Shown here piece by piece: positions 8,806 to 18,644 of a stretch of DNA of 64,000 nt. The position numbers and the translations under genes are program-made. Source of the DNA: Thermoprotei archaeon (lineage in GTDB: Archaea > Thermoproteota > Thermoprotei > QMSL01 > B3-G16); NCBI GenBank assembly GCA_021162845.1, contig JAGGXX010000047.1:45990-109989 (forward strand). The letters are read 5' to 3'. The notes beneath the pieces are model-generated. The model was given only the letters and a program-made list of their open reading frames with translations, had not been told where the DNA came from and did no database searches. Positions within the stretch are counted from its first letter, which is position 1. Each line of letters starts with the position of its first letter.

Positions 8806-10557
8806 ATGGATTCACGCTTCAATGACCTCAGCGTTAAAGGCTTATCGCTGATAAGGGTGATAATTACATCCCTGCTCTCCTTCTTGCTCTTATATAACGT
8901 GACGTCCTTCCCCATTTCCTCGATTGTAACCCTAATCGTAGCTCTTCTCTCGGTCAAGAGTCCATCGTATGCCATGATTTTAAGCCTAATAGCCTTTGAG
9001 GTAATTGCGCTGCTTCACGATGCAGCCTACGCTGTACCGATCATGCCCTTCCTCCTCATGGTAGCTGCCCAGTGTTTGAACTCATGGCTCATCGGGATAA
9101 GCTATGAATTCACCCTTCTATCCATAATAGATGCTAAATTCATGCTCCTGGCGCCCCCTCTGATCGTATTGACCTCCTCGCTCTTACCGATTAAGGAGGC
9201 CTTGTTGTTCTCCACATTTACGTTCTTCTCATCCTACTGTTTATTAGCCTTAAAGGGTATGAAATGGTCTGTAATGATGATAGTACCATCCGCGATGCCT
9301 GTTTTAACTGATACACTAAGTGTCGATATTGCACTTATGTCAGTCTATGGCCTCTTTAACTCCTCCTTGCCCATAATCTCGTACCTGATAAGGACCTTTC
9401 TAGCTGATCCGATAATGCCGGTACAGCTCTCTCTTTATCTAGTTCTCTCATATGTAGCCACGTTTCTCAATCGTAAGCTGAAGCCTCGTTTAAACCTCAT
9501 GTACTCGTTATTGGCATCAACTGCTACCCCTCTCCTACTCTTCTACTTAGCCCATGCGTACATCTCTATGAATTATCAGTTCCCCCTCTCTTTCCTGAAT
9601 TACCTCCTGTCGTTCACCTCCTCCATTGCCTCCTGCTATGCGCTATCACAGTTTATGCTCCTCTCAGATAGGGCGTTATACGCTGCTCAGGCGATTAACG
9701 CCTACGAGAGGTCATCTAAAACCCTATCCTTAGATGACGTAGGCGATATGGATTGGGTTAAGGAGGAGCTCTACGAATCCATAGTCCTACCATTAGCTAA
9801 TGTGAAGCTGATGAAGTATTATAACATAAAGCCCGTCAAGGGTATTCTGCTTTTCGGTCCTCCTGGATGTGGCAAGACCTTCATAATGCGCGCATTGGCT
9901 TCCTCGTTAAAGGTGAACTTCCTATACGTTCGCTTTAGCGACCTGTTATCTAAGTGGTATGGCGAAAGTGAGCGCAGAATAGCCGAGATATTCGAGCGTG
10001 CAAGAAGCATGGTGCCCTGCATCATCTTCTTAGATGAAATAGATGCATTAGGACGCAGTCGCGATCTCTACTCTTCAGACGATGTGGCACCAAGGATATT
10101 AAGCGTTTTACTTAACGAGATGGATGGACTTGATCCCATTAACGGTGTGATCGTAGTGGCTGCGACTAATGCCCCTCATATGCTCGACCCAGCGCTTTTA
10201 AGGCCTGGTCGATTTGATAAACTCATATATGTACCTCCTCCTGATGAACGCGCGCGAAAGGAGATCTTAAAGGTACATTTAAGGGATATGCCTCTAGCTG
10301 ATGACGTTGATATAGCGAAGTTGGCCTCTCTAACGGAGAATTTCTCAGGTGCCGATTTGGCCATGTTATGCCAAGAGGTCGCCCGTAGGGTAGCGCTTGA
10401 GGCAGCTAAACTCGGGAGGTACCGTAAGATCAGAATGCGTGATTTCCTCTCAGTTCTACCCTACATGAAGCCTAGCATAACCCCCGAACTGATAGAGCGT
10501 TATAGGGAGTTCAGGGGTAAGTTTGAAAGGGCTTTCTCCTCATTATCAGAGGTATGA
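8806..10557 (+). CDS. polytopic membrane protein fused to a Cdc48/FtsH-type AAA ATPase
   Basis: 583 residues. The first ~290 are strongly hydrophobic with perhaps eight membrane segments. A linker follows, then one AAA domain (about 310-545): Walker A GPPGCGKT (351-358), Walker B IIFLDEIDALG, second region of homology AATNAPHMLDPALLRPGRFD with arginine fingers, and a C-terminal helical lid. There is no FtsH-type HExxH peptidase domain and no substrate N-domain of the Cdc48 kind. FtsH normally has two membrane helices, so this arrangement is distinct. A role in extracting or remodelling membrane proteins is an inference. It starts 62 bases after the TGS GTPase gene and may share its transcript, although ttattttaag at 8745-8754 could be a separate TATA box. 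Confidence 0.85.
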   Translation: MDSRFNDLSVKGLSLIRVIITSLLSFLLLYNVTSFPISSIVTLIVALLSVKSPSYAMILSLIAFEVIALLHDAAYAVPIMPFLLMVAAQCLNSWLIGISYEFTLLSIIDAKFMLLAPPLIVLTSSLLPIKEALLFSTFTFFSSYCLLALKGMKWSVMMIVPSAMPVLTDTLSVDIALMSVYGLFNSSLPIISYLIRTFLADPIMPVQLSLYLVLSYVATFLNRKLKPRLNLMYSLLASTATPLLLFYLAHAYISMNYQFPLSFLNYLLSFTSSIASCYALSQFMLLSDRALYAAQAINAYERSSKTLSLDDVGDMDWVKEELYESIVLPLANVKLMKYYNIKPVKGILLFGPPGCGKTFIMRALASSLKVNFLYVRFSDLLSKWYGESERRIAEIFERARSMVPCIIFLDEIDALGRSRDLYSSDDVAPRILSVLLNEMDGLDPINGVIVVAATNAPHMLDPALLRPGRFDKLIYVPPPDERARKEILKVHLRDMPLADDVDIAKLASLTENFSGADLAMLCQEVARRVALEAAKLGRYRKIRMRDFLSVLPYMKPSITPELIERYREFRGKFERAFSSLSEV

Positions 10558-10728
10558 AAGAATTTCCTCATATCATAGATGCTTTCCACTTGGCCCTGAC
10601 TCAGCATGAAGTCCTTAAAGAGAAAGGGTACTCACCCGACCTGAGCCTTCGCCCTTCTTGAGTATATCGTCATAACGAAAAGGATATATGCCCCTAATAT
10701 ATCGGAAATCGATATAGGTGATAATGAT

Positions 10729-12240
10729 TTGAACATCCATCATTCCCTCCTAGGGGCCTTAATCTTAATATTGTCGCTGGCCTTATGCTCTGGCATCATG
10801 TTTAACACCAAGCTCGTAATGGGCGTTATGTCACAGGAGGTCTCCCATGCCTTCTTCCTAAACTGGAATAGTACTCTTCTGCGGATATCCTTTACATACA
10901 ATAATACCATAGTGGCCGGAAAAGCTCTTCCTATACATATTCAAGTCGATCTCCTGGACTTAGGGGATAATGAACGCGTTAGGCTGAATTATGTGAAATT
11001 ACGCGTATCTGATACCGCTATCTCCGCTATGATATCCCCTATGGATGAGCTAGATGACGAACATAGGCACTTAGAATATTCCATAATCCTGATGATGAAG
11101 GATCCGGCTTTTAGGGATATACCGCAAGGAGATTATAGGAAGTATGATGTACTCGTGACGGTCGGCGGAACTGCATGGAGCAGCTCCTCCAATAGCCTAG
11201 ATCTAACTAATGACGTTCAAATGCCCGTCTATGTCTATTCACCTGAAGTACGCATTTCCTTCGATGTACAGTTACCTGATGGGGTCATAGCGGAGGAGGA
11301 ATTTCCCATAGTGCTTAATATAACGAATATCGGCCAGTACGCAGTCTATGATCTAAGGGTAAAGATAGCGAGCGGGGATCTAGAGATCTATGGTGAGAAT
11401 GAACGCTTATTAGGCTCCCTCCTCCCTAAGGAAAGCTCCCTTGTGTCCTTCCGCTGCAAATATGACGACATGGGATCCCACGTGATGAAGATTTATCTGA
11501 TTTACAGGAACAGCGCGGGCTATAATCTCTCATCGTCCTATTCGAGGTTAATAAACGTGAAGGGATTAAGCAAGATCACGATCACGTGCAATGTAAGTAA
11601 TGGTTACATAGCCCTTACCGGATGGCTTCATCCCCTTAGAGTTAATGTTCCTGTTAGCATTCAGCTATACGAAAATGGAATGTGGAAGACTTTGGCTACG
11701 GTGAGGACTGATAAAGGAGGATTGTTCAAATATCTGTGGAAGGCCCCTCAGAAGGGAACATACTCGTTTAGAGCGTATTGGTCTGGCGATGAGGATTACG
11801 TTGGTTCATCCAGCCCGATAATCAACATGACTCTTGATAGAGAGCCCACTCAGTTATATATCGTAGCTGATAAGCTTAAGGTAAAGAAAGGGGAAGAAGT
11901 CACGATTAAGGGCTACATTTCCCCCTCTCCAGGTGATAATGCGGTAGTCAACATCCTGTTCCGTACCGAGGAAGGCGAGTGGGGACCGCTTGGGGTGGTG
12001 ATCCTCAAAAACGCCTCATTCACGTATTCTTGGTCCCCTGAGGAGGAGGGTACTTATTACATTAAGGCTCAATGGTCTGGCGACTTGAACTTCTATGGCT
12101 CCGGCTCCAACACCTTGATAATAACAGTCACCTCAGCGGGCATTAGCTTCGAGTTGCTTTTAAAAATCCTCCTAATCCTCGCTGTGGTTGCGATAGTGGT
12201 ATTGTTAATATCAGTGGTGAGGCTCCGTGGTAAACGTTAA
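10729..12240 (+). CDS. secreted membrane-anchored Ig-like repeat protein of an ABC operon
   Basis: 503 residues with an N-terminal signal peptide (ALILILSLALCSG) and a single C-terminal membrane anchor (LLLKILLILAVVAIVV) before a basic tail, so the bulk is outside the cell. The region to about 280 is beta-rich with an NEW1-like adhesion module (FPIVLNITNIGQYAVYDL). Two tandem Ig-like repeats follow, each ending in the same pattern (FRAYWSGDEDYVGSS and IKAQWSGDLNFYGSG). The start is a TTG with an aggtga site 7 bases upstream. Its end overlaps the next gene by 14 bases. First gene of a four-gene transporter operon. Confidence 0.75.
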   Translation: MNIHHSLLGALILILSLALCSGIMFNTKLVMGVMSQEVSHAFFLNWNSTLLRISFTYNNTIVAGKALPIHIQVDLLDLGDNERVRLNYVKLRVSDTAISAMISPMDELDDEHRHLEYSIILMMKDPAFRDIPQGDYRKYDVLVTVGGTAWSSSSNSLDLTNDVQMPVYVYSPEVRISFDVQLPDGVIAEEEFPIVLNITNIGQYAVYDLRVKIASGDLEIYGENERLLGSLLPKESSLVSFRCKYDDMGSHVMKIYLIYRNSAGYNLSSSYSRLINVKGLSKITITCNVSNGYIALTGWLHPLRVNVPVSIQLYENGMWKTLATVRTDKGGLFKYLWKAPQKGTYSFRAYWSGDEDYVGSSSPIINMTLDREPTQLYIVADKLKVKKGEEVTIKGYISPSPGDNAVVNILFRTEEGEWGPLGVVILKNASFTYSWSPEEEGTYYIKAQWSGDLNFYGSGSNTLIITVTSAGISFELLLKILLILAVVAIVVLLISVVRLRGKR

Positions 12241-13384
12241 CGTTGTCAAATATGCAGTTAAGTTCGCTTGGAGTGATATACTCACAAGAAAGATGCGCTC
12301 GACTTTAACAGTACTCGGAATCGCCGTAGGCGTCGCGCTTCTGATAGCTCTCATGTCCGTGAGCCTAGGAATGCGTAGTGAAATAGAGACTAAACTCGAG
12401 GAATACCTCGGCGTGGGGATATTGGTTAGTAGCAACGAGACGCTCCTCCCTGAATCCATATCCCTAAAGATACTTAAGATACCCTATGTAAGGGACGCGT
12501 ATCCCCTCATCCTAGTGTTCGGAAGCGTCGAAGAGCGCCCCGCCGTTATAATAGGCCTCCCACCTGAGAAACAAGACGAATATCTGACAGTAGCTGAGGT
12601 ACTAGAGGGTAGAGAGCTGAATCCAGGTGACAAAGGGGTTTTATTGGAGGAAAAGCTAGCGAAGCGTCTTAACGTTAAGGTAGGCGATAAGGTAACCGTC
12701 TCTGCGGGTCTGGCAGGCAGGGGTAAGGACTCATATCCGGTCGTAGGCATAGTTAAGATGGAATCCCTCATAGGCTTTGGGGAGATGAACGTCCTGATCA
12801 TGCCGATTAAATTAGCTCAAGATCTATTAGGTAGGCCTAGCTATGCCTCTCAAATACAGGTCAAGGTGGTTAATAGGAGATACGTTGACGTAGTAGCAAG
12901 GACTATAAAGAAACTCTATCCCCACGCTACCATTACAACTCCTGAGGAGATAATGCGTAGAATAAATCGTATATTAAATATAATAAATACCGCTTTAATT
13001 TCCATAGCCTCAATAAGCATGATAGTGGCCTCCCTTAGCGTCATGAACACTATAATGATGGTCGTACGCGAACGCATACGTGAAATAGGGATATTAAAGG
13101 CCATAGGCGCCACACGCGGCCATGTCTTGATGATATTCCTCTCTGAAGCGTTGCTCTTGAGTATAATGGGTGGGTTGCTTGGCGCGTTTTCAGGTGCCGT
13201 GGGCTCATACTTGCTTCAGGAACTCATCTCTCGTTTGACAAATGTCAGGGTTCCTCCTATCTTTAGGCTCGACATAATCGGGGAAGGTATGCTCATAGCA
13301 TTAATAGTGGGCGTTTCCTCCGGCTTCTACCCATCTTGGAAAGGAGCTAGTATACGCCCGATAGAGGCGCTTAGATATGAGTGA
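12227..13384 (+). CDS. MacB/FtsX-type ABC transporter permease
   Basis: 385 residues with the MacB layout: one N-terminal membrane helix (LTVLGIAVGVALLIALMSV), a large extracytoplasmic MacB-PCD-like domain (about 50-250), then three C-terminal helices of the FtsX domain, ending in the usual RPIEALRYE. It starts at a GTG with a ggtgagg site inside the previous gene, and its stop overlaps the ATPase start by 8 bases. Proteins of this class do not transport through a pore in the usual sense. They use ATP to drive movement of their outside domain, exporting or releasing lipoproteins, peptides or surface proteins. Confidence 0.9.
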   Translation: MVNVNVVKYAVKFAWSDILTRKMRSTLTVLGIAVGVALLIALMSVSLGMRSEIETKLEEYLGVGILVSSNETLLPESISLKILKIPYVRDAYPLILVFGSVEERPAVIIGLPPEKQDEYLTVAEVLEGRELNPGDKGVLLEEKLAKRLNVKVGDKVTVSAGLAGRGKDSYPVVGIVKMESLIGFGEMNVLIMPIKLAQDLLGRPSYASQIQVKVVNRRYVDVVARTIKKLYPHATITTPEEIMRRINRILNIINTALISIASISMIVASLSVMNTIMMVVRERIREIGILKAIGATRGHVLMIFLSEALLLSIMGGLLGAFSGAVGSYLLQELISRLTNVRVPPIFRLDIIGEGMLIALIVGVSSGFYPSWKGASIRPIEALRYE

Positions 13385-14282
13385 AACGCCAGCTATTGAC
13401 CTCAGAAAGGTTGAGAAGATATATTATCTAGGAGCCGAAGTACGCGTTCACGCATTGAGGGGTATCTCGCTTAAAGTATACAGAGGGGATTTTATATCGA
13501 TAATGGGCCCTTCAGGTTCCGGAAAAACGACATTATTGAACATCATGGGGACCATGGATAGACCTACGAAAGGCAGGGTGATAGTTGATGGAATAGACGT
13601 CACTGACATGAGCGAAGGCAGATTAGCGGTCATACGACGGGAAAAGATAGGCTTCGTCTTCCAAGCCTATAACCTGATAACCACGTTATCCGCCTTAGAG
13701 AACGTAATGCTCCCTATGCTGCTTACCGGCAAGTATACGGAAGCCGAAGCCAAGGAAAAGGCCATGCTCCTCCTGGAGTTAGTCGGCTTAGAGGAAAGAG
13801 CTGCTCACAGGCCTAGGGAACTAAGCGGCGGTGAGCAGCAGCGGGTCGCGATTGCTAGGGCTCTGGCTAATGATCCGGCTTTCGTCTTGATGGATGAACC
13901 GACGGGATCACTAGACACGGTCACTGGCGCAAGGGTCATGTCCTTAGTTAAGCTGCTAAATGAGCACTTCGGACAGACGTTCATAGTGGTTACGCACAAT
14001 CCAGCCGTAGCTAAGGTTGCCCAGAAAATGTTCTTCATCCGGGATGGTCTCCTTTACCTATCGCCACCTAAAGAGTTGCTGGAATTCAGGATGTCAGCTA
14101 ATGCTGAAGACCGTATAAGGTTGCTCGATATTCAGGTGCGCCTATTACGTAACGATATACTCTCATTGAGGAGGCGTTTTCGATCAGGGGATATACCACG
14201 GGAGACGTACCTCCGCATGAAAAGGAACATCATAAGACGCTTAGAGTACCTAAGGAGGCTGACAGGGTATGAGGGTTTATAG
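13377..14282 (+). CDS. MacB/LolD-type ABC transporter ATPase with helical C-terminal tail
   Basis: 301 residues. Walker A GPSGSGKTT, Q-loop FVFQAYNL, signature LSGGEQQRVAIARAL, Walker B FVLMDEPTG and the His of VVTHNP are all intact. LolD-type ATPases are normally about 225-235 residues. This one carries about 65 extra residues (from MSANAEDRI on) predicted to be helical and charged, perhaps a contact with the permease or a regulatory hairpin. It pairs with the overlapping permease upstream. Its end overlaps the start of the large surface protein by 14 bases. Confidence 0.93.
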   Translation: MSETPAIDLRKVEKIYYLGAEVRVHALRGISLKVYRGDFISIMGPSGSGKTTLLNIMGTMDRPTKGRVIVDGIDVTDMSEGRLAVIRREKIGFVFQAYNLITTLSALENVMLPMLLTGKYTEAEAKEKAMLLLELVGLEERAAHRPRELSGGEQQRVAIARALANDPAFVLMDEPTGSLDTVTGARVMSLVKLLNEHFGQTFIVVTHNPAVAKVAQKMFFIRDGLLYLSPPKELLEFRMSANAEDRIRLLDIQVRLLRNDILSLRRRFRSGDIPRETYLRMKRNIIRRLEYLRRLTGYEGL

Positions 14283-16401
14283 ACTGTTTATCTGCCTTCT
14301 CCTCCTCTCCTTAACGTTCTCTCCTTCGCTTTGCTACCGTACGGAAGACTTCGTAACGCCCTCATTACTGATAGAAAAAAGCTTGACGCTTCATATCACC
14401 TATCTAGCCAATGGCTCCGTGAAATCGGCCAAGGCCACGGTGACATTAAAGGTCACGAATAACAGCTCCTTGCCTATGTTCCTAGTCCTTAAGGATAGAT
14501 CATGGGGCTTAGATCCTAGAGGTTTCTCTATGCTCTCAGGCGAGTCCGCTCCCGATGAGGTAATGGACTTCATGGAGTATCTGCTGGTGATATGGAGTGA
14601 ACTGAGACTCGCACCTCATGAGACCAAGGAGCTTAGATACGAAGCCCCGCTCAGAGTTACACCGCCCATAGAACTAGAAGAACTACTGTATGTAAATGAT
14701 AAGCCCCTATCACCTGTTAAGGAAGGCGATGCCTTTAAATTACCCGCGAACGCGAGTGATATCATTAAGATATGTCTCAAGCTAAAGAACGAGGATCCGC
14801 GTTTATTCTCCTACGGGAGGTATCTGAGGAGGTCATTTCTGATATCCCTTTCGATGGACATCGACGAAGAGAGGTTGCACGTAACATCGGTCTCCCCTTA
14901 TCCATCTCTCATCATGAAGGGATCTGAAGCCAGTACCTATTCGTGGAACATAAGGCTTGAGGAGACATCTTGGGTTAACATAACCGCGGTGGTTACCTCA
15001 CTTGGCACTTGGAATGAGCTCATGCTCAATCCCATAAGCGTAAACGTTATCCTAAACGTCCAAGAGGAAGAACTCGACTTCTCTAATGCACAGCTGGAGA
15101 GCATATCCCGCAACATGGATCAACTTAAGCTACTAATCAATATACTCGCCCCCATAAGCGATGCTTTGCATACCACATCCGAACAGCTTATGCTCGTAGC
15201 GCAGGAGCTCCCCTCAGGATCCTCCTCCCTGAAGAGTAGCTCCTATTCCCCAAGTGAAGCGCTACTTAAGGTCTCTGAGTACCTGAGGCGTTCGTCTCAC
15301 ATATTAAGTAAGACAGGCAATGATCTAGATGACGTGGCTTCCTTCCTGACGAACATGCTCATGACCTATAATCCCGTGGCGCTCTTAAATCCCCCCGAGG
15401 AATTGAAACGCCTATATGTGGCCAAATACACGTTACGCGCCCTTGCCTCTACTAATCGTGATATGGCCAAAGCCCTTCTGGAGATCTCGAAAGGGATAGA
15501 ACAGTTATATTCCACAACGACGAAGCTTAGTTCAGAGCTCATGCTCCTCAGGCATCAACTGCTCCTTGTCTCCTCAGCTCTCAGGGACACTCAACTGGCG
15601 CTGAATCAGCTCATGAGCGAGCTCAATGCCAGCTTAGTAAGGCTTCAATCTTCCTATGAGGTATTACTCGCATCGTACAAACTCCAGGAGTTTAACTATT
15701 ACAGATACTTATGGGGAGGCGTGGAGGCATATCCCTTAGACTATGAGGTTAAGTTCACGGTTGCGCCCTTCATTAGGCGCATCTCTTCCTCTGAGTGGAG
15801 CCTCGATGGTATTTATTTAGACGTGCATCCGCGGACCACGGAGAACTTGACGATTTTCGTATATGGGGTATTGATACTATTAGATAATTCCTCCCGATTA
15901 CAAGGCGTAAAGGTGAGCTTAGGGAGCGAATGGCGCATTCCGGATAACCTCACCTCTCTGGGAATACAGATCCATAAGAATAAGCTCTACGTGCCGATAT
16001 ACAAGGAAGTGCCTATAGATGGCATTTCGGAAGTGCTCTCGAATGTCCTATGGAGTGGAATAAACCTATCAATAAGGGGAGATAAGCCTAAGGTTAAAGT
16101 AGTAGCCGATATAGCGGTTTATCCTAAAATAACCTGCGTAAAGCGCGTCCCAGTTTCATTTAGCTTAAGCTTCGAGCAACCCATACTCTCCTCTCCCGCT
16201 AAATTCATCGTTCCTCCTATAAGGAGGGAGGTAGCACCTGCCAAGAACATATACGTCATCGTGGTAGCCCTCTTGGTCCTAGTTGTAATCGCCCTCATCC
16301 TCTTCATCCACAGAAGAAGGCCGCGTGAGGAGGTAGATGAAGAGCTTGAGGAATTGCTGAAGCAGCTTAAGGATATGGAAAGCGAACTTAAAGTCACCTA
16401 A
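14269..16401 (+). CDS. large type-I membrane surface protein with central coiled coil
   Basis: 710 residues. Signal peptide at the N terminus (FICLLLLSLTFSPSLC); one membrane helix near the C terminus (VIVVALLVLVVIALILFI) followed by a short charged cytoplasmic tail (EEVDEELEELLKQLKDME) that may form a coiled coil. The outside part has an N-terminal beta domain (about 20-270), a long helical region with heptad-like Leu spacing (about 275-480) and a second beta domain (490-640). No known family recognised. It closes the MacB-like operon; together with the Ig-repeat protein it flanks the ABC pair, so both may be substrates or extracellular partners of the transporter. Confidence 0.7.
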   Translation: MRVYRLFICLLLLSLTFSPSLCYRTEDFVTPSLLIEKSLTLHITYLANGSVKSAKATVTLKVTNNSSLPMFLVLKDRSWGLDPRGFSMLSGESAPDEVMDFMEYLLVIWSELRLAPHETKELRYEAPLRVTPPIELEELLYVNDKPLSPVKEGDAFKLPANASDIIKICLKLKNEDPRLFSYGRYLRRSFLISLSMDIDEERLHVTSVSPYPSLIMKGSEASTYSWNIRLEETSWVNITAVVTSLGTWNELMLNPISVNVILNVQEEELDFSNAQLESISRNMDQLKLLINILAPISDALHTTSEQLMLVAQELPSGSSSLKSSSYSPSEALLKVSEYLRRSSHILSKTGNDLDDVASFLTNMLMTYNPVALLNPPEELKRLYVAKYTLRALASTNRDMAKALLEISKGIEQLYSTTTKLSSELMLLRHQLLLVSSALRDTQLALNQLMSELNASLVRLQSSYEVLLASYKLQEFNYYRYLWGGVEAYPLDYEVKFTVAPFIRRISSSEWSLDGIYLDVHPRTTENLTIFVYGVLILLDNSSRLQGVKVSLGSEWRIPDNLTSLGIQIHKNKLYVPIYKEVPIDGISEVLSNVLWSGINLSIRGDKPKVKVVADIAVYPKITCVKRVPVSFSLSFEQPILSSPAKFIVPPIRREVAPAKNIYVIVVALLVLVVIALILFIHRRRPREEVDEELEELLKQLKDMESELKVT

Positions 16402-16470
16402 TGCTTAACTTGAAGTTTCCGTTTCCTCTTATCATATGCTGGGTATCCCATGTAATGGGGGCACTTTCTG

Positions 16471-17751
16471 ATGCATAATGCCAAGATCAGTTCTCTTCTA
16501 AGCTTCCTAATGCAGCTCTTTAAGAGCATTGAAAGAGGCTATTCGTTCAAAAGCTCTTTCTATAGGATAGCCTCAAGGATGTTAAACCGAGAGGACTACC
16601 CGCTTGCCTATCATATAGCTATTGAGGCGTTGAAGAATTGGGGTAAAGTTAAGTTAATCGCAACACGCCTATCGCACTATGTCTCAGATCCTATCCTAGC
16701 CTTCGGCCTGGCGTCCCTAGCATACGTGCTTAAGGATGAACGTTTACTAGATGGTCTGCACCTACTTCTTCGACGTTATAGGATTTCTGAGACCCCGCAA
16801 TCTTTACTTGACGTCCTCAGTACATTAAAGACGCTACCTCCTAGGGAGAGGCTATGTTATAACTTCTCACTACCGGGATGGTTCATCGATAGAATGATAG
16901 CGCTGTTGGGGCATGAAGGGGCTCTCTCCCTCTTCCAAGCCCTTTCGAGAAGGACTGTCTGGTTGAGGGTGAATACGCTTAAGGCTACGGTCGAGCAGGC
17001 TATCCGAGCCTTAGAGCGAATGGGCATAGGCGTTGAGGAGGATAGAGACTTTCCTGAAGTATTGAGGTTTACCGAGGGTAGCTTGAAGAAGTTGGCCACC
17101 TCTACCTTGGTGAAAGAAGGCCTAATTGTAATACAAGATAAGGCTAGTGTAGCAGTAGTTCACGCCTTAGACCCACGACCTGACGATATGATACTGGACA
17201 TGTGTGCTGCTCCAGGCCTGAAAACCACGTTAATAGCGCAATATACCGAGAACCGCGCGAGGGTTTTGGCGATCGACGTATCGCTAAATAGATCGCGTAT
17301 CCTCCAACGGATGCTTAAGGTCTGTGGTGCCAGAAACGTGCATGTGGCCATCGTGGATGCGAAGAAGCTTTCTCTTAGCGTAAGGTTCGATAAAATCCTA
17401 CTAGATGCACCTTGCTCCTCGTCCGGAGCTATCGCAGTTGATCCATCCCTAAGGCTAAGGCTTGAGCGGGTAGAGCTTAGGCATTACGTAGAGCTCCAGA
17501 GATCCTTGCTTCGCAGGGCGCTCTCCTTAGGAAGTGAAGTGCTCTATTCTGTATGTAGCCTCCTGCCAGAGGAGGGGGAAGAGCTCATAGACGAAACCCT
17601 TGATAGAGCCAGCACAGTGAACCTTAAGATACCCGGGACTTATGGTTACGCAGGTTATACGTGTAGCAAAGCCGTCAGGCGCTTTTTCCCTCACTTACAT
17701 CATACTCAAGGCTTCTTCATAGCAAAAATTGTGCCTATTGATAGCCTATAG
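16471..17751 (+). CDS. NOL1/NOP2/Sun-family RNA cytosine-5 methyltransferase
   Basis: 426 residues. A helical N-terminal domain (about 1-130) of the NusB/RsmB type precedes the methyltransferase. SAM motif I is LDMCAAPGLKTT (242-253). Motif IV is DAPCSSSG (Cys315) and motif VI is YSVCSL (Cys362), giving the two cysteines used for nucleophilic attack and product release. A partial N1-type segment (WLRVNTL) is visible. The target (rRNA or tRNA) cannot be told from sequence alone. The final 17 bases overlap the convergent UbiA gene. Confidence 0.92.
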   Translation: MHNAKISSLLSFLMQLFKSIERGYSFKSSFYRIASRMLNREDYPLAYHIAIEALKNWGKVKLIATRLSHYVSDPILAFGLASLAYVLKDERLLDGLHLLLRRYRISETPQSLLDVLSTLKTLPPRERLCYNFSLPGWFIDRMIALLGHEGALSLFQALSRRTVWLRVNTLKATVEQAIRALERMGIGVEEDRDFPEVLRFTEGSLKKLATSTLVKEGLIVIQDKASVAVVHALDPRPDDMILDMCAAPGLKTTLIAQYTENRARVLAIDVSLNRSRILQRMLKVCGARNVHVAIVDAKKLSLSVRFDKILLDAPCSSSGAIAVDPSLRLRLERVELRHYVELQRSLLRRALSLGSEVLYSVCSLLPEEGEELIDETLDRASTVNLKIPGTYGYAGYTCSKAVRRFFPHLHHTQGFFIAKIVPIDSL

Positions 17752-18583
17752 AGCCTGTTAAGAACGCGATAAGGCCCAATAACATCCAAAGCAGTATCCT
17801 GTTCTTAGCCTTCCTAGCGTTCTCCCGATCATGTCTTCTCAGGATCACAATTGTGGAGTAAATGAAGCCTAAATCGGCGGGGATCACGAGTATTACGTAA
17901 TATATCGAGGTCAACCTCCAAATTATGGGAAGGAAGCTAAGTCCAACCGCCATCACATATAATATTGATGAGATAATCGCCGCTACACGCGCTCCATAGG
18001 TAACGGCTATTGTTTTAACACCATGAGCCTTATCCCCCTCTATGTCGACTATGCCTTTCACGATCTCCCTAGCTGTGTTGGCTAAGAATACCATGGATAT
18101 GAATATCCAAGAAACCGGATTCATCCTATTGACGATGAAGCTACCATAAATGAAGGGGGCTATGACGCACATGCTGACCATAAGGTTACCCACGAGTCCG
18201 GTACGCTTCCCCCATACCGTATACGCCATTGATATTAGCCACGAGATCGTTGCCATGGTTAAGCATAAGTAGTTTATGGACATCGATATTATAACGCCGA
18301 CTAGGAGGAGTAATACCGTGTACGTTAGAGCGGCGCGTACCCCTATTTCGCCGCTAGGAATGGGCCTCGTGGGTTCGTTTATGGCATCTATCTCTCTATC
18401 CCAATAATCGTTGAATGCCATGGAGGAACCCGTCAGGAAGAATCCAGCTAAAAAGCCTAGGGTTAGTCTCTCCCATCCTATGCTCCATAGGTCGCCACCT
18501 GAGGCTATCGACGATCCTACTATGACCGCTAGTCCCATCATGAGGCAATTTGGCAAACGGATTAGCCTTAACAGGGGATGCAT
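17735..18583 (-). CDS. UbiA-family prenyltransferase, probable digeranylgeranylglyceryl phosphate synthase
   Basis: 282 residues with about eight membrane helices. The two Asp-rich motifs of the family are present: NDYWDREID (58-66) and DIEGDKAHG (about 172-180). They bind Mg-diphosphate. In archaea the enzyme that adds the second geranylgeranyl chain to the glycerol phosphate backbone belongs here, and the NDYWDREIDAIN opening and RPIPSGEI segment match it. Other UbiA enzymes (for quinone or heme) remain possible. The ATG has a clear gaggagg site. The gene is convergent and overlapping with the RNA methyltransferase. Confidence 0.85.
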   Translation of the reverse strand: MHPLLRLIRLPNCLMMGLAVIVGSSIASGGDLWSIGWERLTLGFLAGFFLTGSSMAFNDYWDREIDAINEPTRPIPSGEIGVRAALTYTVLLLLVGVIISMSINYLCLTMATISWLISMAYTVWGKRTGLVGNLMVSMCVIAPFIYGSFIVNRMNPVSWIFISMVFLANTAREIVKGIVDIEGDKAHGVKTIAVTYGARVAAIISSILYVMAVGLSFLPIIWRLTSIYYVILVIPADLGFIYSTIVILRRHDRENARKAKNRILLWMLLGLIAFLTGSIGYQ

Positions 18584-18610
18584 CGTGATGTCCTCCTCTT
18601 AATCTAATCA

Positions 18611-18627
18611 ATGCTTTATTTTTATTT
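18611..18627 (+). promoter_or_regulatory. TATA box of the DUF711 gene
   Basis: A T/A-rich element (ctttatttttattt at 18614-18627) is centred about 26 bases before the ATG at 18645. That is the archaeal TATA-to-start distance, so the mRNA is probably leaderless. No ribosome site precedes the ATG, in keeping with this. Confidence 0.5.
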
Positions 18628-18644
18628 CCCTCTTATTTTACCTC

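Noticed and set aside
8745..8975. 76-codon frame on the minus strand between the GTPase and AAA genes
   Set aside because: It lies opposite the start of the AAA gene, whose membrane helices explain the sequence, and has no convincing protein character or ribosome site.
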